From the NCBI GenBank assembly GCA_040079795.1, contig JBEBJQ010000107.1, forward strand, positions 1-11,050: a stretch of 11,050 nt of DNA, in the 5' to 3' direction. The translations under genes and the position numbers were made by a program. Source of the DNA: SXIZ01 sp040079795 (GTDB lineage Bacteria; Pseudomonadota; Gammaproteobacteria; Methylococcales; Methylomonadaceae). How positions within the stretch are numbered: the first letter of the stretch is position 1; each line of letters begins with the position of its first letter. Below, in pieces: positions 1 to 6,579 of the stretch. A model generated the notes under the pieces. That model did no database searches. It saw nothing but the letters and a program-made list of their open reading frames with translations, and was not told where the DNA came from.

Positions 1-10
1 CCGCCCGTAT

Positions 11-52
11 ATCTTATTATTAGATGTTATGATCTAATAATATCGCTTTATT
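11..52. repeat. AT-rich ATCTAA-type repeat with an 11-bp inverted repeat
   Basis: Seen: a perfect 11-bp inverted repeat, arms 15-25 and 32-42 with a 6-nt loop (core TTATTAGAT / ATCTAATAA). ATCTTA at 11 and ATCTAA at 32 are 21 bp apart. The block 32-52 matches 10834-10854 at the other end of the window at 18 of 21 positions, same orientation. Inference: a member of the same repeat or operator family as the array before serC. The gene it serves, if any, lies left of the window or is a short transcript ending at the hairpin near 189-220. Confidence 0.5.
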
Positions 53-188
53 AAATTCAATAATGTAACTATTATGCTTTCCAAGACGGCTGACATTGTG
101 TAACCCTTACCCAATTCAGACGTTTTTTTGAATGTACTGCTTATACCTATGGACGCTCCTCCTCGTAAATTAAACGGACTTATATTCA

Positions 189-220
189 AGTGGCGAATAT
201 CTTATTCGCCACTCCTTTTT
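189..220 (+). terminator. Strong hairpin with T tract (intrinsic terminator)
   Basis: An 11-bp perfect stem (189-199 with 203-213, core GTGGCGAATA) has a 3-nt loop and is followed by CTCCTTTTT on the plus strand. The T tract favours termination of plus-strand transcription, yet no plus-strand gene is visible in bases 1-188. It also lies 50 bp past the ald stop codon on the minus strand, where it could act as a less canonical terminator because only an A/T mix follows the stem in that direction. The rest of 1-262 holds no credible gene. Confidence 0.65.
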
Positions 221-262
221 AATCCATAAGTATTAACGCGATACTAATACCAAAAAATATAA

Positions 263-1363
263 CTATGCCATTACAACAACCTGTTGTAAACCAAACGCTT
301 CCGCCACCGCTGCATAAGTAACCGTCCCCTGATAGGTGTTAAGCCCATGCCGTAACGCAGAATTTGTGAGCACAGCATCCAATCCCTGTTCTGCCAGCCG
401 CAGAACATAAGGTTCAGTTTGGTTACCCAGAGCAAAGGTACTGGTACGCGGTACCGCACCGGGCATGTTAGCCACGCAATAATGTACCACCCCGTCAATT
501 GCATAGGTCGGCTGGCTATGAGTGGTTGGCCTGGTGGTTTCAACACAGCCGCCTTGATCGACTGCAACATCGACAATAACAGAGCCGGGCAACATCCGGG
601 GCAGCATGTCACGGGTAATTAACCAAGGTGCCCGTCCACCGGGAATTAAGACTGCCCCAATGACCAAATCCGCTTGATACACACTTTCTTCCAGGGTGGT
701 ACTGTTACTGATACGGGTTTGTAACTGTCCTCGATACAAGTCGTCCAATACTTTAAGCGAGTGATGATTCACGTCGAGCACGGTGACCTGTGCCCCCATC
801 CCGACCGCGACCCGTGCAGCATTACTGCCTACGATGCCAGCACCCAACACCACCACGTTCGCTGGTGCAACCCCAGGCACACCGCCCATCAGCACGCCGC
901 GCCCGCCATGCGACTTCTGTAAATAAACTGCCCCCACTTGGGTTGCCATACGCCCCGCCACTTCGCTCATCGGGATTAATAATGGCAATCTGCCGTCGGC
1001 GGTTTGTACGGTTTCGTATGCAATCCCCGTAGTGCCGCTTGCTAATAAAGCGTCAGTCAATGGCTTATTCGAGGCCAAATGCAAATAGGTAAACAACAAC
1101 AAATCTTCGCGTAAATAGGCGTATTCCGCAGCAACCGGCTCTTTTACCTTAACCACCAACTGCGCCGACCACGCTTCTGCAGCCGTAGCAACCAGGGTTG
1201 CACCCACCTCCGCATATTCAGCATCGGCAATAGCACTGCCCTCGCCCGCGCCTTTTTGCACCCAAACTTCATGCCCACGCTTGATTAAGGCTTTAATCGT
1301 ACCTGGGGTCAGGCCAACGCGGTTCTCATTGTCTTTTATTTCTTTGGGTAATCCGATTAACAT
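263..1363 (-). CDS. ald: Alanine dehydrogenase
   Basis: Catalyses the reversible NAD-dependent deamination of L-alanine to pyruvate and ammonia in the cytoplasm. The 366 residues match the usual length of about 370. The N-terminal catalytic domain has R15, K74 in the KVKEP motif and H95 in YLHLA, equivalent to the known substrate-binding and catalytic residues. The Rossmann segment VVLGAGIVGSNAARVA (about 171-186) is followed by D197, expected to hold the NAD ribose. D269 in VDVAVDQGGC is the second conserved catalytic acid, and the family motif VHYCVANMPGAVPRTST is present. The ATG at 1361-1363 follows AGGAAAT at good spacing. It is divergent from cysJ, with no partner on its strand here. 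All key residues are intact, so this is a functional gene. The symbol reflects family membership. Confidence 0.96.
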   Translation of the reverse strand: MLIGLPKEIKDNENRVGLTPGTIKALIKRGHEVWVQKGAGEGSAIADAEYAEVGATLVATAAEAWSAQLVVKVKEPVAAEYAYLREDLLLFTYLHLASNKPLTDALLASGTTGIAYETVQTADGRLPLLIPMSEVAGRMATQVGAVYLQKSHGGRGVLMGGVPGVAPANVVVLGAGIVGSNAARVAVGMGAQVTVLDVNHHSLKVLDDLYRGQLQTRISNSTTLEESVYQADLVIGAVLIPGGRAPWLITRDMLPRMLPGSVIVDVAVDQGGCVETTRPTTHSQPTYAIDGVVHYCVANMPGAVPRTSTFALGNQTEPYVLRLAEQGLDAVLTNSALRHGLNTYQGTVTYAAVAEAFGLQQVVVMA

Positions 1364-1720
1364 AACTTATTTCCTAATAACCAATAAACGGGCTGTAGAG
1401 TTTTAATAGTAGCATCAGTCAATTGTATTAAAAATTCAAATAACGGCTGAGGTTTTCAAAAGATAAAATTCAGTGAAAACAATAAATAACGACAAGACTA
1501 TTGGAATTTATAGCGTTAATAAAATGATATAACCATATTCATTAATTTTATACAATCATTTCTTGCCAAAATACCAGAATTAAAGTAATTTAAAAATACA
1601 TACCAGCTAACCAGAAAACTGGAAGCCAGTGGCCTTATAAAAACCACTGGCTTTTTTTTGTCTAACGTTTTGTTATTGGCCCGCTTACTTAAGTTAACCC
1701 CTGAAAATGAACGGAGTATC
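1364..1720. promoter_or_regulatory. Divergent ald / cysJ intergenic region
   Basis: This 357-bp AT-rich stretch holds the promoters for both neighbours. No open frame with a ribosome-binding site is visible. A possible cysJ-side promoter is TTGCCA (1563-1568) with TAATTT (1586-1591) at 17-bp spacing; the -10 match is poor. On the ald side a TTGACT lies on the minus strand near 1420 without a convincing -10 partner. The most definite structure is the intrinsic terminator at 1623-1659. I recognise no known riboswitch or T-box consensus. The promoter positions are weak inferences. Confidence 0.3.
1611..1659 (+). terminator. Intrinsic terminator in the cysJ leader (possible attenuator)
   Basis: A 10-bp perfect stem (1623-1632 with 1644-1653, core GCCAGTGG / CCACTGGC) with an 11-nt loop is followed by eight T residues (1652-1659), a strong plus-strand terminator. 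It ends 61 bp before the cysJ ATG and no gene precedes it on this strand. Just upstream, CCAG (1611-1614) can pair with CTGG (1619-1622), and ACTGG (1618-1622) can pair with CCAGT (1626-1630). The latter would use the 5' arm of the terminator, so it is a possible though short antiterminator. Either it attenuates the cys operon or it ends a short RNA encoded in the gap. Confidence 0.7.
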
Positions 1721-3526
1721 ATGCCGATTTTATTACCCGGTGCCGAGCAAACCCCGCTCAACGCAGAACAACACCGTACTGCCCAACAGTTAATCGTTGG
1801 CTTGTCGCCGGAGCAACTCGCATGGTTTGCCGGCTATATGACAGCTCAAATCGTTAACAATTCAACTTTACCCGTTAATGATCTTACTATTGCAGAGAAG
1901 CATGACGCCCAGATTACCATCCTGGTGGGTTCGCAGACCGGCAACAGCAGCGCCTTGGCTTTACAAATCCAAACCTTAGCGAACAAACGTAGTTTAAATG
2001 CCGTGATCCAACACATGGAGGATTACCCACTTACGCAATTAAAATCTGCACAATTTGTTTTGGTGATTGTTAGCACGTATGGAGAGGGCGAACCGCCCGA
2101 TAACGCTAAAGAACTCTATGAGCAATTGCTCAGTAAACGCGCACCGTCACTTAATCAAACCCATTTCGCAGTGCTGGCGTTGGGCGATTCCAGCTATGAG
2201 TTTTTTTGTAAAACCGGCGCTGACTTTGATCAACGACTGGCTGAATTAGGGGCAACCCGCATTTTGCCGCGTGTGGACTGTGATGTCGATTATGAGGCGA
2301 GCGCAGAAGCCTGGATGGAAGATGTGTTAAATGCGCTGTCAAGCCGGTTAGGCGCTGGGGCGCAACAATCGGCCATATCGGCTGTGCCAGTTTTTAAAAC
2401 AACCGCCAGCAGTTATTCACGCAAAAATCCTTTTTCCGCGCCTTTGCTGGAAAAAATAATATTAAATGGACGTGGGTCTATTAAGGAAACCTACCACATC
2501 GAATTATCGCTGGAAAATTCGGGGTTAAGCTATGCACCCGGTGACGCGCTGGGTGTTTATCCAAGCAATGCACCGAAGCTGGTGGACGCGCTTTTGCAGG
2601 CTTTGCATTTTAGCAGTGCAGAAGCGGTCGTCATCGATGCTAAACAACGCGCTATCGGAGATGCACTATTACACCATTACGAGATCACCACCATCACTCG
2701 CCCCATGTTGCAAAAGTACGCAACATTGGCCAAGCTCGAAGCTTTACATCAATTACTGGATGATGGCCACAAAGAGGCCTTCAACGTATACTGTTACGGC
2801 CGCGACATTATCGATTTAGTTACCGATTTCTCCGTGCGGCATATCTCTCCCCAGGCTTTTGTTGACTGCCTGCGTAAACAATCGCCCCGGCTTTACTCCA
2901 TTGCCTCCAGCCTTAAGCGTCACCCAGACGAAGTGCATCTCACTGTGGCTGCCGTGCGTTATGAAACGTATGGCCGCAGGCGCAAGGGTGTTGCTTCCAC
3001 GTTTTTGGCGGATAGTGTTGATGAAAACCACCCCGTTCCTGTTTATATTCATCACAATAATAATTTTAAATTGCCTAATGATCCAGCTGCCCCAATCATC
3101 ATGATCGGGTCTGGTACCAGCATTGCCCCGTTCCGTGCATTTATTGAAGAGCGTGAAGCTATGGGAGCAACCGGAAAAAACTGGCTGTTTTTTGGCGACC
3201 AGCATTTTACGACCGACTTCCTATACCAAACTGAATGGCAGCGTTATTTGAAAAAGGGCGTACTCACTCGGATGGATGTTGCCTTTTCGCGTGACCAGGA
3301 ACAAAAAATTTACGTGCAACAACGCATGCAAGAGCGTGCTAAGGAACTTTATGCTTGGTTAGAAAACGGCGCGACAGTTTACGTCTGCGGCGACGAAAAG
3401 CGCATGGCGCAAGATGTGCATACCGCATTACAGACTATTGTGGCAGCCGAAAGCGGCAACAAGGATAGTGCAGCATATCTTACCCTGCTGCAAAAACAAA
3501 AACGCTATCAGCGCGATGTGTATTAA
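1721..3526 (+). CDS. cysJ: NADPH-sulfite reductase flavoprotein (alpha) subunit CysJ
   Basis: Passes electrons from NADPH through FAD and FMN to the CysI hemoprotein for six-electron reduction of sulfite to sulfide. Starting at the ATG at 1721, behind ACGGAG, the protein is 601 residues, close to the 599 of E. coli CysJ. The frame is open back to a TTG at 1658, but that lies inside the terminator T tract. Flavodoxin domain (about 60-210): SQTGNSS at 71, STYGEGEPPDNA at 118, LGDSSYEFFC at 154. FAD/NADP reductase domain: RLYSIASS at 390, GVASTFL at 423, NADPH loop GSGTSIAPFRAF at 463, CGDEKRMAQDV at 556 and the family C-terminus RYQRDVY. The NADPH loop reads GSGTSIAP where enterobacterial CysJ has GPGTGIAP, a mild deviation. 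First gene of the cysJI pair, 14 bp before cysI. Confidence 0.96.
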   Translation: MPILLPGAEQTPLNAEQHRTAQQLIVGLSPEQLAWFAGYMTAQIVNNSTLPVNDLTIAEKHDAQITILVGSQTGNSSALALQIQTLANKRSLNAVIQHMEDYPLTQLKSAQFVLVIVSTYGEGEPPDNAKELYEQLLSKRAPSLNQTHFAVLALGDSSYEFFCKTGADFDQRLAELGATRILPRVDCDVDYEASAEAWMEDVLNALSSRLGAGAQQSAISAVPVFKTTASSYSRKNPFSAPLLEKIILNGRGSIKETYHIELSLENSGLSYAPGDALGVYPSNAPKLVDALLQALHFSSAEAVVIDAKQRAIGDALLHHYEITTITRPMLQKYATLAKLEALHQLLDDGHKEAFNVYCYGRDIIDLVTDFSVRHISPQAFVDCLRKQSPRLYSIASSLKRHPDEVHLTVAAVRYETYGRRRKGVASTFLADSVDENHPVPVYIHHNNNFKLPNDPAAPIIMIGSGTSIAPFRAFIEEREAMGATGKNWLFFGDQHFTTDFLYQTEWQRYLKKGVLTRMDVAFSRDQEQKIYVQQRMQERAKELYAWLENGATVYVCGDEKRMAQDVHTALQTIVAAESGNKDSAAYLTLLQKQKRYQRDVY

Positions 3527-3540
3527 CCGAGGATGAAGCG

Positions 3541-5250
3541 ATGACCGAAGCGACCCAGGAACAATTAAACCAACGCGTACCCGTGGAGCGCATTAAAGAT
3601 GCCAGCAATTACTTGCGCGGCACTTTAGTTGCAAGCCTGCAAGATCCTATTACGGGCGCACTGGCGGAAGATGATACCCAGCTATCGAAATATCACGGCA
3701 TTTACCAACAAGATGACCGCGATCTGCGCGATGAACGGCGCAAGCAAAAACTGGAGCCGCATTATCAGTTTTTAGTGCGTATCCGGGTGCCGGGAGGTGT
3801 CTGCACCCCTTCGCAACGGCTGACCATAGACCGCCTCGCCAACCAGTATTGTAATCACACGATCCGTTTAACCACCCGGCAGGCGTTTCAATTTCACGGC
3901 ATTTTAAAACGGCATTTAAAAAGCACCATCGCTGACATCAATGCCACCTTGCTGGATACCATTGCGGCTTGCGGCGATGTGAACCGCAATGTCATGTGTA
4001 CGCCTAATCCAGAGCAATCACGCTTACATGCCGAAGTCTATGAGACCGCTTGCAAGATCAACCAGCACCTAACCCCGAATACCACCGCCTATCATGAAAT
4101 CTGGTTAGATAATACCTTAGTGGCCTCCAACAAACCGGACGAAGAGCCTATTTACGGTAAACATTATCTGCCGCGCAAATTTAAAATAGCGGTGGCCATT
4201 CCACCGAATAATGATGTGGATATCTTTGCCAATGATCTGGGCTTTATCGCCATTGCCGAGGCTGATCGATTAGTAGGCTTTAATGTCACGGTCGGCGGGG
4301 GCTTAAGCATCACCCACGGTGAACCGGAAACCTATCCGCGCTTGGCGGATGTCATAGGCTATTGCCCCAAAGATCAGGTATTAAAAGTGGCCGAGGAAAT
4401 CGTTAAAATCCAGCGCGATTTTGGCGACCGGACTAACCGAAAACATGCCCGCCTCAAATATACCCTTGATGACCGTGGTATTGAGTGGTTTAAAACTGAG
4501 TTAAACCAACGCTTAGGCTGCTCGCTCGAAGCCCCCAAAGTATTTGCCTTTACAAGCACTGGCGATAGCTATGGCTGGGTTGCCGGGCTTGATAATACCT
4601 GGTCATATACCTTGTTTATTGAAAACGGTCGTATTGCCGACACTGAAAATTATCGCTTAATGTCGGCATTACGTGCAATTGCCGAAATCCATAGCGGAGA
4701 TTTTCGGCTGACCGCCAATCAAAATCTTATTATTGCTCAAGTCAGCGATGCCCAAAAAGCTGCCATTGATGGGTTATTACAACAATATGGCTTGGTGAAA
4801 GCCAACCAGCATTCCGTGTTACGCCGCAATTCGATGGCTTGTGTGGCGTTTCCAACTTGCGGTCTGGCGATGGCGGAAAGCGAACGTTACCTGCCAACCC
4901 TGTTGGATAAACTGGAGCCGATCATTAACGCGGCAGGGCTTGAAAATGAGCCTATTGTGCTACGGATGACCGGCTGTCCCAATGGCTGCGCGCGGTCAGT
5001 GCTGGGTGAAATCGGCTTTATTGGTAAAGCGCCGGGGAAATATAACCTATACCTGGGGGCGAACTTTACCGGCCAACGCTTAAACAAGTTGTATCGGGAA
5101 AATATCAATGAAGCGCAAATTCTCGCAGAATTAACCCCCATCATTCAGCGCTACGCTAAAGAACGCCAAGCGGATGAACGGTTCGGGGATTTCGTTATCC
5201 GCACGGGTTATGTTAATGCCGTTACGGCAGGCAAGGATTTCCATGCTTAG
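3541..5250 (+). CDS. cysI: NADPH-sulfite reductase hemoprotein (beta) subunit CysI
   Basis: Siroheme and [4Fe-4S] subunit that reduces sulfite to sulfide with electrons from CysJ. Its 569 residues compare with 570 in E. coli. The cluster and siroheme cysteines are C434 and C440 (MACVAFPTCG) and C479 and C483 (TGCPNGCARS), at the same positions as in the E. coli protein. Other matches are the siroheme and sulfite site segments RIRVPGGVCTP (from about 80), TTRQAFQFHG (111-120) and PRKFKIAVAIPP (211-222), and the C-terminal FGDFVIRTGYV. The ATG follows GAGGATGAAGCG, 14 bp after the cysJ stop codon, so the two are almost certainly cotranscribed. The frame is clean, and I judge it functional. Confidence 0.97.
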   Translation: MTEATQEQLNQRVPVERIKDASNYLRGTLVASLQDPITGALAEDDTQLSKYHGIYQQDDRDLRDERRKQKLEPHYQFLVRIRVPGGVCTPSQRLTIDRLANQYCNHTIRLTTRQAFQFHGILKRHLKSTIADINATLLDTIAACGDVNRNVMCTPNPEQSRLHAEVYETACKINQHLTPNTTAYHEIWLDNTLVASNKPDEEPIYGKHYLPRKFKIAVAIPPNNDVDIFANDLGFIAIAEADRLVGFNVTVGGGLSITHGEPETYPRLADVIGYCPKDQVLKVAEEIVKIQRDFGDRTNRKHARLKYTLDDRGIEWFKTELNQRLGCSLEAPKVFAFTSTGDSYGWVAGLDNTWSYTLFIENGRIADTENYRLMSALRAIAEIHSGDFRLTANQNLIIAQVSDAQKAAIDGLLQQYGLVKANQHSVLRRNSMACVAFPTCGLAMAESERYLPTLLDKLEPIINAAGLENEPIVLRMTGCPNGCARSVLGEIGFIGKAPGKYNLYLGANFTGQRLNKLYRENINEAQILAELTPIIQRYAKERQADERFGDFVIRTGYVNAVTAGKDFHA

Positions 5251-5301
5251 GCAGTTTTTTGGCAAACCTTACTGCACCCTAACTTAGCAACTTACATAAC
5301 G

Positions 5302-5949
5302 ATGATGAACGATTACACCTTAACCCACCTTAAACAGCTAGAAGCCGAAAGCATTTATATCATTCGTGAAGTGGCGGCAGAATTTGAACGCCCGGTCATG
5401 TTGTATTCGGTCGGAAAGGATTCAGCCGTCATGCTGCATTTGGCCATGAAGGCGTTTTATCCGGGTAAGCCGCCTTTTCCGCTATTGCATGTCGACACCA
5501 CCTGGAAATTCAAGGAAATGATTGCTTTTCGTGACCAGCTGATAAAACAGTTGGGGCTTGAATTGCTGGTCTATATCAACCAAGATGGCGTTAACCAGGG
5601 CATCAATCCATTTACGCATGGTAGCCAAAAATACACGGGGATCATGAAAACCGACGCGCTAAAACAAGCGCTGGATAAATACCAATTTGATGCCGCTTTT
5701 GGCGGCGCACGCCGCGATGAAGAAAAATCCCGCGCTAAAGAACGCGTCTATTCCTTCCGGGATAAAAATCACCGTTGGGATCCCAAAAATCTCTGCGCGC
5801 CACAGCGCGCCTCATGGAAGATTTTTGGACCTCCCTGTCACAAAAATCGATTCGCCACGCGGCGAATCAATCTAGCCCCGCTTCGTCCTGCGTCCGCCTC
5901 GACTACGTACTACGCTTCGCCACCTACTACGTCAAGGCTACCACAATGA
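5302..5949 (+). pseudogene. cysD: Sulfate adenylyltransferase subunit 2 (cysD), N-terminal part, interrupted
   Basis: CysD is the catalytic small subunit of ATP sulfurylase, which makes APS from sulfate and ATP with CysN as GTPase partner. Residues 1-163 (to base 5790) are colinear with CysD: ESIYIIREVAAEF, the PP-loop YSVGKDSAVMLHLA (35-48), LLHVDTTWKF, AAFGGARRDEEKSRAKERVYSF and HRWDPKN. The next CysD residues should be QRPELW. Instead the frame enters unrelated sequence (LCAPQRASWK...) and stops at 5947-5949. The start is ATG 5302 or 5305, 51 bp after cysI, with no clear Shine-Dalgarno. The 163 residues here plus 140 in the C-terminal part give 303, against about 302 for E. coli CysD, so nothing of the gene is lost; it is only interrupted. 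No active enzyme is expected unless the insert is bypassed or removed. Confidence 0.92.
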
Positions 5950-6083
5950 CTCTACGGCTCTTCGGGATAAAATGCTTGCCTCCCTCGCGCGCTATCGCGC
6001 ACGTCGGATTGGCGCATTTCCCTTCGCCTACCGGGGACTAAAAAACATCACTTCGCTCACGCTCCGTTTCCATGTTTTTCAGC
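5791..6083. mobile_element. About 293-bp palindromic insertion splitting cysD (MITE/REP-like)
   Basis: Inserted between codon 163 (AAT) of cysD and the codon before RPELW; borders are uncertain by a few bases. Both ends form hairpins. Left: CCAAAAATCT (5783-5792) with AGATTTTTGG (5819-5828), enclosing GCGCGC CACA GCGCGC (5795-5810). Right: AAAAACAT (6041-6048) with ATGTTTTT (6072-6079). Inside are a perfect 8-bp hairpin GATTCGCC/GGCGAATC (5849-5868) and GCGCG CTAT CGCGC (5987-6000). The left arm borrows host bases CCAAAAAT, suggesting insertion into or beside a pre-existing half palindrome. It is visibly richer in GC than its flanks. No target duplication or transposase is seen, so it would have to move in trans. 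The longest frame inside (about 5775-6041) has no ribosome-binding site and no recognised domain. At 293 bp it shifts the frame by two and adds stops. Confidence 0.75.
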
Positions 6084-6506
6084 GAACGCCCTGAATTATG
6101 GAATATCTATAACGGCAAACTCGATAAAGGCGAAAGCATCCGCGTCTTTCCGCTATCCAACTGGACAGAGTTGGATATTTGGCAATACATCCATTTGGAA
6201 AACATCCCGATTGTGCCGCTGTATTTTGCCAAAGAACGGCCTGTCGTCGAGCGCGATGGTATGTTGATCATGGTGGATGATGAGCGGATACAGCTCAAAC
6301 CGGGCGAGAACATTAGCCAAAAAACGGTGCGTTTCCGTACTTTAGGCTGTTATCCCTTAACCGGCGCGGTTGAGTCGGCCGCTACCACCTTGCCTGAAAT
6401 CATTCAGGAAATGTTATTAACAACCACCTCAGAGCGCCAAGGACGCCTGATCGACTATGACCAGGCGGGTTCTATGGAACAAAAAAAACGCGAAGGTTAT
6501 TTTTAG
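6072..6506 (+). pseudogene. cysD: Sulfate adenylyltransferase subunit 2 (cysD), C-terminal part
   Basis: From ERPELW (base 6084) to the stop codon, 140 codons match the CysD C-terminal half: KGESIRVFPLSNWTELDIW, IVPLYFAKERPV, RDGMLIMVDD, VRFRTLGCYPLTGAVES, LPEIIQEML and the invariant end TTSERQGRLIDYDQAGSMEQKKREGYF-type tail. The frame differs from that of the N-terminal part. An ATG at 6072 lies in the insert's terminal hairpin without a Shine-Dalgarno, and a product from it would lack the PP-loop. Conservation is high and no further stops occur, so the insertion looks recent. cysN follows after 73 bp. Confidence 0.92.
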
Positions 6507-6579
6507 GACAGAAATTAAACGCTTTTTTAAGCAACCCGCTCGTTTACCTTCTTGTGTTAGTTAACTTTGGAATATTGGC

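Noticed and set aside
149..229. 26-codon frame starting MDAPPRK in the left intergenic region
   Set aside because: No Shine-Dalgarno, and it runs through the terminator hairpin; most likely chance.
1658..1720. Start of cysJ at TTG 1658, giving 21 extra residues
   Set aside because: The TTG lies in the T tract of a terminator and has no Shine-Dalgarno; ATG 1721 has ACGGAG upstream and gives the family length of 601.
5775..6041. Open frame of 88 codons across the cysD insert as a separate gene
   Set aside because: It starts inside cysD sequence, has no ribosome-binding site, runs through several hairpins and shows no recognisable domain.
5791..6083. Insert as a group I or group II intron
   Set aside because: About 293 bp with no visible intron core, domain V hairpin or intron-encoded protein; terminal palindromes fit a small mobile repeat better. 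RNA data could reopen this.
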